From: an uncultured Chloroflexota bacterium
GTDB taxonomy: Bacteria; Chloroflexota; Limnocylindria; Limnocylindrales; Limnocylindraceae
Length of the DNA: 12,215 nucleotides
Direction: 5' to 3'
Assembly (NCBI GenBank): GCA_903847005.1
Contig: CAINCM010000191.1
Location: forward strand, 1 to 12,215
Numbering within the stretch: the first letter of the stretch is position 1; each line of letters starts with the position of its first letter. Positions 5,525-12,072 of the stretch are shown piece after piece. The notes beneath the pieces are model-generated. The model did no database searches. It saw nothing but the letters and a program-made list of their open reading frames with translations, and was not told where the DNA came from. Both the position numbers and the translations under genes were made by a program.

Positions 5525-7068
5525 TGGGGGAGGCCTATCTTCTCGCCATCGTCGGCTCAATCGCAGGGATCCACGGCGTTGCGCGCCGATGGAGTCCATG
5601 GACCAAGCGTACGGTCGTTCTCCCGGTCGCAACCGCAATCAGCATCGCCTTTCTCCTGGTGGACACGCTGGGTCTTGCAAGAGGCTGGTTCGCCACACCC
5701 GCCTCTGGAACGACGTTGGCGCTCCCAGGAGCCGGTCCGCTGGGACGCGGATTCCCGATAGAGGAGCCGCTACTACTCTTTGGGATCACGTCGCTTGCCG
5801 TGCTGATTGCAGATCTTGTCGGTCGCGGACGCGTGCACACCTCCAGCCCACTTGGACTACGTGACGCTGTGAGTGTTGCAATGATCGGTGCGCTCACTGG
5901 AGCGACGATCGGCGCGCTGATGATCGGCGCAGAGTACACCGTGGCCTCTGCGGCGCTCGCGGGCAGTGGCGTTGCACTCGCGTGGCCGCTTCTCGTTGCC
6001 GATCGCGGGTCGCAAGCATCGTTCACGATCTTCCTGATCCTCACCCTGATCTTCGACAATCTGCTCTGCGCGAGCGGACTCCTCACCTATCCCTCTGGTC
6101 CGCGAAGCGGAGTTCTGCTTGGGTACATGCCTCTTGAGGATCTTCTCTATGCCGTCGGCCTTGTGGGTGCTGCGCTGCGGCTCCGAGCGGAGGTGATGCG
6201 AGGTCAGGGGAGTGCATGGAGGATCTTTCTCGCCTCGCGGCCAATCTCCTGGATCAACACCGGCCTCCCGTTTCTTGCAGGTCTGATCGCCGCCGGTGCA
6301 GGCGAGCGCCTTGGCGGCTGGCTTCTGGCACCGCTCCTCTGGTGGGGTGCGGGCTACAACCTCTTCCTTTACGGCATCAACGACTTGTACGATCGTGCGA
6401 GCGACGCCAAGAATCCACGCAAGGGCGGTGCGGAGGGCGCACTGCTTCGCGTACGAGACCTACCGTCGCTTCGCGTCGCCCTTTGGATCGCGGGAGTGCT
6501 CCCGGCAATCGTGATGTGGTTGACCATCCCAGCTCCCGCCGGGCTGGCACCCCTCGTCGCGGTGGGACTGGCGACGCTTTACAGTGCGCCATGGTTCGCA
6601 CGGGCGCGCTCGATCCCGATCCTCGACTCCGTCGTCTCATCGGCGCACTTCCTACTCCCGCCAGTGGCGGGGCTCCTCTTTGCGAGTGCACTCAACGATG
6701 ATTGGCTTGCACCGCTGATCGCGCTGGCCCTTTGGGGAGGCGCAAGCCATGCGCTCGGCGCGGTGCAGGATGTGGATGCTGACCGGCGAACGGGAATCCG
6801 CACCATCGCAACGCTGTTCGGTCCCACCCGCACCGCATGGATCGTCGTGTTGACATATGTGGCGGCGGCCCTCCCGCTCGCAGTTCAGATGGAGCCACTC
6901 GCCCGTCTCGCGGCCGTCATTCCGCTGCTCAGCGCCGTCTCGGCAGCCCCGCTGGTCCGCGGTGCATCTTCGTACCGATCCGCTCGTGCGGCATGGCGAA
7001 GGTTCCTCTGGATGAATGCACCCCTTGGCGCAGCTGCCTCCATCATCCTGCTCGAGAGTTGGCGCTGA
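5521..7068 (+). CDS. Fused carotenoid cyclase (CrtYc-CrtYd) and UbiA-type lycopene elongase
   Basis: A 515-residue membrane enzyme combining three parts. The first CrtYc-like repeat (about 1-100) has D48, GW at 55-56 and PIEEP at 79-83. The second, CrtYd-like (about 115-222), has FD at 178-179, a GLLTYP turn and PLEDLLY at 204-210. Together they form a heterodimer-type lycopene cyclase in one chain. From about 235 follows a UbiA prenyltransferase with NDLYDRASD at 287-295, NPRKG (298-302) and DVDAD at 417-421, the two Mg-diphosphate motifs, with wording close to lycopene elongases (CrtEb, LbtC). Known relatives attach C5 units to lycopene and cyclise the product to C50 carotenoids such as decaprenoxanthin or C.p.450. 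ATG 5521 overlaps the DUF1461 stop; ATG 5524 is nearly as good and has better spacing from GGAG at 5514. It cannot be told from sequence whether the cyclase prefers C40 or C50 substrate. Confidence 0.88.
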   Translation: MMGEAYLLAIVGSIAGIHGVARRWSPWTKRTVVLPVATAISIAFLLVDTLGLARGWFATPASGTTLALPGAGPLGRGFPIEEPLLLFGITSLAVLIADLVGRGRVHTSSPLGLRDAVSVAMIGALTGATIGALMIGAEYTVASAALAGSGVALAWPLLVADRGSQASFTIFLILTLIFDNLLCASGLLTYPSGPRSGVLLGYMPLEDLLYAVGLVGAALRLRAEVMRGQGSAWRIFLASRPISWINTGLPFLAGLIAAGAGERLGGWLLAPLLWWGAGYNLFLYGINDLYDRASDAKNPRKGGAEGALLRVRDLPSLRVALWIAGVLPAIVMWLTIPAPAGLAPLVAVGLATLYSAPWFARARSIPILDSVVSSAHFLLPPVAGLLFASALNDDWLAPLIALALWGGASHALGAVQDVDADRRTGIRTIATLFGPTRTAWIVVLTYVAAALPLAVQMEPLARLAAVIPLLSAVSAAPLVRGASSYRSARAAWRRFLWMNAPLGAAASIILLESWR

Positions 7069-8420
7069 TGGCGGATGGTCGCCCGTTGGAGCGCATCGAC
7101 GATCTGCTCGCGCGCCTGCTTGACCGTGTCGCGCCGCTCCCTGCGGAGGCGGTTGCCGTTGGGCGGGAGTCCGCAGAGAGTCTGCTGGGACGAGTGCTCG
7201 CTGCACCGCTTCGCGCGGCCGTCAGTCATCCGCCGAGCGACGTGTCGGCGATGGATGGCTGGGCGATCCGCGCTGGTGATCTCGAACACGCGTCGAGTGA
7301 CGCCCCTGTGCCGCTCCGATGCGTCGGTGATGCTGCAGCAGGCGGAGGAGTGTCGACGTCCGAACTGGCCCCCGGGGAATGCCGGCGGATCGCAACCGGT
7401 GCGGTGATTCCGTTCGGAGCTGACAGCGTGGTTCCAGTCGAGAAGAGTCACCTTGATGATCCCCGCCAAGGCTCCGCACCGCTGCTGCGCAGTCCCGCCT
7501 CCCTCCCGCCGACTGTCTGGTTTACCGCGCCGACCCCGACGGGGTCACATATTCGACGACGTGGAGAAGACATGAAGGTGGCCGACCAGCTCGCGGAGGC
7601 TGGTTCGGTGATCGACGCGGCCCTCCTCTCGGTGATCTTCACCAGCGGGACACCTGAGGTTCACCTTTCGCCACGACCGCGCATTGCGGTGCTGGTCAGT
7701 GGCGACGAACTCTCTGGCGCGGCGACTGCGACGACCATGAGGGACAGCAACGGTCCTGCCCTCTCGGCGCTTGTGTTGAGCGAAGGCGCACAGGTGGTGT
7801 CTGTGACGCACGTGGCTGACGATGCGGCGGCGACCCACGCAGAAGTGGAGCGTCTCAGCGGTCTCTGCGATCTCTTGGTGACATCAGGAGGGGTCAGTGT
7901 GGGTGCGCACGATCATGTTGGCGCGGCGCTCGAATCGCGCTTCGATCTGATCGCCTGGCGCGCGGCAATCCAACCTGGGAAGCCGCTCCTCTTGGGGGAG
8001 CGCCGCGCCGGTGAACCTGGCGCGCGCTTCGCGCTTGGGGTCCCTGGGAATCCGGTGAGTGCATTTGTCATCGGCGTCGAGGTGCTCCTGCCCCTGATTC
8101 GGGCGCTCGCAGGCAGGCCCGCCTTCGGTCTCGAGTCGGAGGGTGTCCTCGAAGAGCCGGTCCAGAGTCCGATCGGACGACGATCGTTCCTGAGAATGAC
8201 CGCGTTGCGCACGCCGGGCGGGGACTTTGCCCGCGATGCTGCGGGTCGGATCCGCGTTCGCCTCGCGGGCGGACAGGGGAGTCATCAAACCGCGTCGCTC
8301 GCCACGTGCGATGCGCTCGGGGTCATTCCCGAGGAGGTCGGCAGCCTCGCGGCAGGTGCGGTCATTCTGTTGCATCCGCTTTCGCGCGCCACCCGACGAG
8401 TGGCGCCGCCAAGAGGCTAG
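7068..8420 (+). CDS. moeA: Molybdopterin molybdenumtransferase MoeA
   Basis: Inserts molybdate into adenylylated molybdopterin, the last step of molybdenum-cofactor synthesis, in the cytosol. Motifs in order: AMDGWA 61-66, IATGAVIPFGADSVV 108-122, RRRGEDM 163-169, SGDEL 211-215, DSN 226-228, TSGGVSVGAHD 272-282, QPGKP 302-306 and GVPGNP 324-329. The C-terminal domain IV is present. The 450-residue length is slightly long; an insert around 127-150 between domains accounts for some of it. The ATG at 7068 shares its A with the TGA of the carotenoid gene (TGATG), so the two are translationally coupled. The open frame reaches back to 6837, but that part lies inside the carotenoid gene and lacks family similarity. 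It heads a moeA-moaC-mogA block. Confidence 0.95.
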   Translation: MADGRPLERIDDLLARLLDRVAPLPAEAVAVGRESAESLLGRVLAAPLRAAVSHPPSDVSAMDGWAIRAGDLEHASSDAPVPLRCVGDAAAGGGVSTSELAPGECRRIATGAVIPFGADSVVPVEKSHLDDPRQGSAPLLRSPASLPPTVWFTAPTPTGSHIRRRGEDMKVADQLAEAGSVIDAALLSVIFTSGTPEVHLSPRPRIAVLVSGDELSGAATATTMRDSNGPALSALVLSEGAQVVSVTHVADDAAATHAEVERLSGLCDLLVTSGGVSVGAHDHVGAALESRFDLIAWRAAIQPGKPLLLGERRAGEPGARFALGVPGNPVSAFVIGVEVLLPLIRALAGRPAFGLESEGVLEEPVQSPIGRRSFLRMTALRTPGGDFARDAAGRIRVRLAGGQGSHQTASLATCDALGVIPEEVGSLAAGAVILLHPLSRATRRVAPPRG

Positions 8421-8429
8421 GATCAGCGT

Positions 8430-8915
8430 ATGGAAGAGCAGCGCCTCAGTCATGTTGGCGATGACGGTCGCGCGACGATGGTGGATGTCGGCGCGAAGCC
8501 CGTCACGGATCGTCGCGCGGTTGCGGGGAGCCGCGTCGTTCTCTCGTCGCATGTTCTCGATCTCATCGAGCGCGGGGAGACACCGAAAGGTGCCGTCTTG
8601 CGCACGGCCGAACTTGCCGGCGTGCAAGCGGCGAAACGTACCGCCGAACTCATTCCGCTCTGCCATCCGCTCGCGCTCTCGCAGGTGCAGGTGTTCTGTG
8701 CCGTCGACCGGGAGGCGGGTGCGGTGACGATTCGCAGCGAAGTCAGCTGCACCGGCCGGACAGGTGTGGAGATGGAGGCCCTCACCGCAGCCTCCATCGC
8801 TGCGCTGACCGTCTACGACATGATCAAGGCCGTGGATCGTGGTGCGATCGTAGGGCCGACGCAGCTGTTGGAGAAGTCCGGCGGCGCCAGTGGCTCATGG
8901 AGGCGAGATGGCTGA
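8430..8915 (+). CDS. moaC: Cyclic pyranopterin monophosphate synthase MoaC
   Basis: Acts with MoaA in the first stage of molybdenum-cofactor synthesis, converting the 3',8-cyclo-GTP intermediate to cPMP. The 161 residues show the family core: K53 (ETPKG), KRTAELIPLCHPL at 69-81 with H79, CTGRTGVEMEALTA at 107-120, and VYDMIKAVD at 128-136 with D130 and K133, matching the catalytic residues of E. coli MoaC. It begins nine bases after moeA with no obvious strong Shine-Dalgarno and overlaps mogA by eight bases. MoaA, MoaD and MoaE are not in the window, so the pathway genes are split in this genome. Confidence 0.96.
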   Translation: MEEQRLSHVGDDGRATMVDVGAKPVTDRRAVAGSRVVLSSHVLDLIERGETPKGAVLRTAELAGVQAAKRTAELIPLCHPLALSQVQVFCAVDREAGAVTIRSEVSCTGRTGVEMEALTAASIAALTVYDMIKAVDRGAIVGPTQLLEKSGGASGSWRRDG

Positions 8916-9393
8916 CCAGAAGCGCAGCGTCCTCATCGTCACGGTCAGCGATTCGGTCGCGGCGGGGACGCGCGAGGACCGCTCGGGGACGCTCGCAGCC
9001 GCGGCGATGGAGGCGCACGGCTGGGAGGTGTCACGTGCGTCGGTTCCGGATGAGCGCGAACAGATCACCGCACTCTTGAGCGAACGGGCCGGGAGCGTCA
9101 ACGTCATCTTGACGACGGGTGGAACAGGGTTGACCCCGCGCGATGTCACTCCGGATGCCACGAAGCCGCTCCTTGAACGCGAGATCCCCGGTATTCCAGA
9201 GGCGATTCGGATGTTGGGACGATCGCAGACGCCCGCCGCGATCCTCTCGCGTGGGGTCGCGGGGGTGCTGCGCGGCAGCCTGATCGTGAACATGCCGGGT
9301 GGCAGCGGCGCAGTTCGGGACGGTCTTGCGATCCTTCTCCCCGTCCTCGAGCATGCATGCGAGACGATCGCGGGGCCGGTCGACCACGGTTGA
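8908..9393 (+). CDS. mogA: MogA/MoaB-family molybdopterin adenylyltransferase
   Basis: Adenylylates molybdopterin with ATP so that MoeA can insert molybdenum. The 161-residue single MoCF-type domain has TVSDS at 12-16, TTGGTGLTPRD at 69-79, the REIPGIPEAIR helix at 91-101 and NMPGGSGAV at 128-136. The ATG at 8908 is chosen over an upstream GTG (8890) because GGAGG lies at 8899-8903, just before it. MoaB and MogA are close relatives and sequence alone does not separate them; partnership with MoeA and MoaC supports the cofactor role. It overlaps the moaC end by eight bases. A gap of 78 bases follows before nrdR, the first real break in the + strand run. Confidence 0.92.
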   Translation: MADQKRSVLIVTVSDSVAAGTREDRSGTLAAAAMEAHGWEVSRASVPDEREQITALLSERAGSVNVILTTGGTGLTPRDVTPDATKPLLEREIPGIPEAIRMLGRSQTPAAILSRGVAGVLRGSLIVNMPGGSGAVRDGLAILLPVLEHACETIAGPVDHG

Positions 9394-9437
9394 GCAGCCG
9401 CCCCACGACGCTAGGGCATGTGTAGACTCGTCGTGCT

Positions 9438-9452
9438 CCCACAATCTGTGGG
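9438..9452. promoter_or_regulatory. Palindromic candidate operator upstream of nrdR
   Basis: CCCACA (9438-9443) and TGTGGG (9447-9452) form a perfect inverted repeat around ATC, 19 bases before the nrdR start. The ACA...TGT arms resemble half of an NrdR box (palindrome of the type ACAC-AT-rich-GTGT), but the AT-rich centre is shorter than consensus. It could be autoregulation by NrdR, another repressor site or an RNA hairpin. Confidence 0.35.
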
Positions 9453-9471
9453 GGGGCTGCGAGGAGGTAGG

Positions 9472-9978
9472 GTGCGCTGTCCGTCGTGCAAGGAGCCCGA
9501 TACGCGGGTGGTTGACTCTCGCGATCTCGACGAAGGGAGCGTCATCCGTCGTCGTCGCGCGTGCCGCATCTGCGGCACCCGAGTCACCACCTACGAGCGC
9601 GCCGAACTTGCGCGACTCTATGTCGTGAAGCGTTCGGGTCTTCGTGAAGAGTACGATCCGCTGAAGCTTCTCGACGGACTTCGTACGGCCCTCGCGCGCA
9701 GACCGGTTCCCGTTGATGCGCCAGAACGCGCCATGGAGGCCATCGAAGCCCAGATACGCGCCACCGGGGCAACAGAGATCTCCACGTCGCGGATCGGTGC
9801 CCTGGCGATGGCGGCTCTGCGCGAGATCGACCAGATCGGCTACATCCGGTTTGCGAGCGTCTACCAGTCGTTCGAGGATCTCGCCACCCTGAAGCGCGAG
9901 GTTGACCTGCTGCTCGAAGAGAAGGGTGCTGGTGGCGGCAAACGCCGCCGCCGCGCCAGCGTGGAGCGTGAAGCGTGA
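9472..9978 (+). CDS. nrdR: Transcriptional repressor NrdR of ribonucleotide reductase genes
   Basis: Senses dATP/ATP through an ATP-cone and represses ribonucleotide reductase promoters. The 168 residues begin MRCPSC; zinc-ribbon cysteines are C3, C6, C31 and C34, with DTRVVDSR at 10-17 and the RRRRACRICGTRVTTYER run at 27-43. The ATP-cone covers about 48-138 and ends YIRFASVYQSFED. The basic tail KRRRRA is an extension beyond the usual 150-160 residues. The GTG at 9472 is chosen because NrdR proteins begin at this methionine and GAGGAGG lies 5 bases upstream; an ATG at 9418 would add 18 unrelated residues and run through the palindrome. Its stop overlaps the dcd GTG (GTGA), linking dNTP control to dNTP metabolism. 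Confidence 0.95.
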   Translation: MRCPSCKEPDTRVVDSRDLDEGSVIRRRRACRICGTRVTTYERAELARLYVVKRSGLREEYDPLKLLDGLRTALARRPVPVDAPERAMEAIEAQIRATGATEISTSRIGALAMAALREIDQIGYIRFASVYQSFEDLATLKREVDLLLEEKGAGGGKRRRRASVEREA

Positions 9979-10568
9979 GCGTCCTCTCCGATCGAGACCT
10001 GCGCGCGGCACTCGCCTCCGGCGAGATCGCCGTCAGCCCGTTCGATGAGCGCGACGTGCAACCGGCCTCCATCGACCTTCACCTTGATCGCACATTCCGT
10101 GTCTTTCGCAACAATCGCTACGGATTCATCGATCCGCGTGCCGAACAGCCCGGGCTGACCGATCTTGAGGTGGTTGCAGAGGGTGAGCGCTTCATGCTGC
10201 ACCCGGGCGAGTTCGTCTTGGGACAGACGCTCGAGCGGATCAGCGTGGGAAACAGCCTTCTCGGACGACTCGACGGGAAGTCGTCGCTCGGCCGTCTCGG
10301 GCTCCTGATCCACTCCACGGCGGGCTACGTCGATCCCGGCTGGATCGGAAACCTCACCCTGGAGCTTGGAAACGTCGCGCGACTCCCGATTGCACTCTAT
10401 CCAGGCATGAAGATCGGGCAGATCTCGTTTCATCGCATGTCGAGCGTGGTCGATCAGCCCTACGGCAGCAAAGAGTTGCGCAGTCGGTATCAAGGACAGA
10501 CAGAGCCGACCGCGTCGGCGATCCACGTGGACTTCGACGCGACACGGCGCGAGACTGAACGCTCCTAG
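9975..10568 (+). CDS. dcd: dCTP deaminase, probably bifunctional dCTP deaminase/dUTPase (dUMP-forming)
   Basis: Deaminates dCTP and, in the bifunctional subfamily, also hydrolyses the dUTP formed to dUMP, the precursor of dTMP. The 197 residues show QPASIDLHLD at 29-38, HPGEFVLGQT 76-85, GKSSLGRLG 101-109, HSTAG 113-117, VDPGW 119-123, catalytic E130 in LTLEL, PGMKIGQ 143-149 and YGS...RYQGQ near the C-terminus. From memory it resembles the Mycobacterium tuberculosis DCD:DUT enzyme along nearly its full length, more than the E. coli deaminase, hence the bifunctional call; no separate dut gene is in the window. The GTG start at 9975 overlaps the nrdR stop. The MBL-fold gene follows two bases after the stop. 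Confidence 0.93.
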   Translation: MSVLSDRDLRAALASGEIAVSPFDERDVQPASIDLHLDRTFRVFRNNRYGFIDPRAEQPGLTDLEVVAEGERFMLHPGEFVLGQTLERISVGNSLLGRLDGKSSLGRLGLLIHSTAGYVDPGWIGNLTLELGNVARLPIALYPGMKIGQISFHRMSSVVDQPYGSKELRSRYQGQTEPTASAIHVDFDATRRETERS

Positions 10569-10570
10569 TC

Positions 10571-11431
10571 ATGTTGCGCCCGGAGGGTACCGGCGTGCGC
10601 CCTGTCCGCACGATCGACCTGGGCGGCATCCGTGTTGACTTGATGCAGATCGGGGTGTTCCGCAGCGACGCGGGCGCCATCTTCGGGCCCGTCCCGCGAA
10701 CAACCTGGGAGCCGCTCGTCCGTGAGGAGATCGACGCACAGTCGCGGCTCTTGCAGTCCTTGAACACGCTCCTTGTACGAACGCCCTCCGATGCGATCTT
10801 GCTTGAGACCGGTGCGATACCTGCAGGTGAGCGCCGCGACAACGACGAGATCCGATCGGTGAGTGCGCGCGACGCCCTGATCGCCGCGGATGTCGATCCA
10901 GCGGGCATTCGCTACGTGGTTCCCAGCCACTTGCATCGCGACCATGCGGGCGGCCTCACCAGCGGCGACGGCGAGGCGGCCTTCCCTGACGCGACGATCG
11001 TTGCGCCGCAGGCCGAGATCGACGCGGTGGCGAGCCCCTCCGCGCGTGCGCGTGCGGCCTACGACGTGCCGATCCTCACACGCCTCTTCGCGGCGTCGCC
11101 CCCGAAGGCATTCTCGGATCGACGACAACTCCTGCCCGAGGTCGAGCTGCGCCTTCTCGGCGGTCACACCCCCGGCTCGCAGGCAACGATCATCAGAGGT
11201 CGAGAGCGCACGCTCCTCTTCATGGGTGATCTCTTCATGCGTCCATGGCAGGCGAATCCACGATGGGTCACGGCGTTCGACGATGCCGCTTGGATCTCTG
11301 TCGACGCGAAGAGCTCGATCTTCGCGGAGGCTGCTGCCGAGGAGTGGTTGATCGTCCAGAGCCACGAGCTAGCCGCTCCGCTCGGTCGACTGGAGGCTGA
11401 CCGGGATCGTTTTCGGCTGGTTTCGGAGTAG
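10571..11431 (+). CDS. Metallo-beta-lactamase-fold metal hydrolase
   Basis: A soluble hydrolase of 286 residues with the complete two-metal site: HLHRDH at 120-125 (H120, H122, D124, H125), H199 in GGHTPGSQ, D220 in MGDLF and H265 in QSHE. The layout, with a long N-terminal strand region, an ARxxx helix before the HxHxDH motif and GHTPGS, is typical of the broad group that includes quorum-quenching lactonases and many uncharacterised esterases. The substrate cannot be deduced. The ATG at 10571 is two bases after the dcd stop; an internal GTG at 10595 is a possible alternative start. No signal peptide, so cytoplasmic. Probably the last gene of the + strand operon, since the next gene converges on it. 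Confidence 0.88.
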   Translation: MLRPEGTGVRPVRTIDLGGIRVDLMQIGVFRSDAGAIFGPVPRTTWEPLVREEIDAQSRLLQSLNTLLVRTPSDAILLETGAIPAGERRDNDEIRSVSARDALIAADVDPAGIRYVVPSHLHRDHAGGLTSGDGEAAFPDATIVAPQAEIDAVASPSARARAAYDVPILTRLFAASPPKAFSDRRQLLPEVELRLLGGHTPGSQATIIRGRERTLLFMGDLFMRPWQANPRWVTAFDDAAWISVDAKSSIFAEAAAEEWLIVQSHELAAPLGRLEADRDRFRLVSE

Positions 11432-11461
11432 CCCTCCGCGGCGGGACTAGGGAGTGCGGAG
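11424..11461. terminator. Possible weak convergent terminator
   Basis: CGGAG (11424-11428), CTCCG (11434-11438) and GCGGAG (11456-11461) can form two mutually exclusive stems between and across the converging MBL and thioredoxin-like gene ends; the first stem spans the MBL stop codon. No U tract follows on either strand, so termination function is doubtful. Confidence 0.25.
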
Positions 11462-12070
11462 TAGGGGGGCGATCAGTCCTGGCCCGTCCTCCGGCGTGAA
11501 CGGACGTGGGAGCACCTGGAGCACGCGCCACTCGGCATCGAGCAGGATCTTCGTTGGCAGACCGCCGGCCAGAGCGGAGCGGAAGAGCGCGCCTGACTCA
11601 TCGAGGAGAATCGGATAATCGAGGCTGTATCGCTCCGCGTATCCGCGAACCGTTTCGCCGAGCTCCTGAACGGAGACTCCGATGATCATCAGACCTTCCG
11701 CTCGATACGCACGATCGAGTGATCGAAGAGTGGGCGTCTCCTGTTGGCAGGGTGGGCACCAGGTGGCAAAGAGATCGAGAACGATGAGGCGCGGTTCTGC
11801 ATGTCCCGCCGCGCGCCACGCTTCCATGGCGTCTCCGTAGGTCCCGCCGGCTGCAGCCGGTTGCTCACGCGGAATGTCGAATGCACTGCCGACGAGCGGT
11901 CCGCGCGCATCCGGATCGATGACGTAACGGCCCTGATCGTCGAGTCCGATGCCTGACGTGCCCGCAGTTGGAATGTTTGTGCCAGCAAGTGCCAGGATCC
12001 CGGCGACAACGAGCGCGATCACGCCGATGCGAAGGAGTGCGCGCCGCGGGAACGGCCCGATCGCTGTCAC
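11447..12070 (-). CDS. TlpA/ResA-like membrane-anchored thiol-disulfide oxidoreductase
   Basis: A thioredoxin-fold protein of 207 residues facing the cell exterior, expected to reduce disulfides of apocytochromes c or other exported proteins with electrons from CcdA. An N-terminal anchor spans about 11-30 after basic residues; a low-complexity linker runs to about 75. The redox motif WCPPC is at 104-108 within LFATWCPPC, and the cis-proline is in LPTK at 171-174. ResA-like features are ETPTLRSL after the active site and the DESG segment near 157. It starts with GTG at 12070, two bases after the stop of the ccdA-like gene, so the two form a co-translated pair. The exact client (cytochrome c maturation or general redox) is not shown by the sequence. 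Confidence 0.88.
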   Translation of the reverse strand: MTAIGPFPRRALLRIGVIALVVAGILALAGTNIPTAGTSGIGLDDQGRYVIDPDARGPLVGSAFDIPREQPAAAGGTYGDAMEAWRAAGHAEPRLIVLDLFATWCPPCQQETPTLRSLDRAYRAEGLMIIGVSVQELGETVRGYAERYSLDYPILLDESGALFRSALAGGLPTKILLDAEWRVLQVLPRPFTPEDGPGLIAPLLRTP

Positions 12071-12072
12071 GT

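Noticed and set aside
6837..7067. Upstream extension of moeA
   Set aside because: It overlaps 231 bases of the carotenoid enzyme in another frame; MoeA similarity begins after ATG 7068.
7884..8666. A 260-codon - strand open frame opposite moeA and moaC
   Set aside because: The translation has no domain and the + strand frames carry complete catalytic motifs of MoeA and MoaC.
9418..9471. Upstream ATG for nrdR
   Set aside because: NrdR proteins begin at the MRCP motif, and a Shine-Dalgarno stands directly before GTG 9472.
9031..10011. A 326-codon open frame on the - strand across mogA, nrdR and dcd
   Set aside because: It lies opposite three well-supported genes, has arginine- and histidine-rich low-complexity wording and no recognisable motif. 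Such mirror frames are expected in GC-rich DNA.
11689..12009. A - strand open frame in another frame of the thioredoxin-like gene
   Set aside because: It covers the same strand as the WCPPC-containing frame but lacks any motif.
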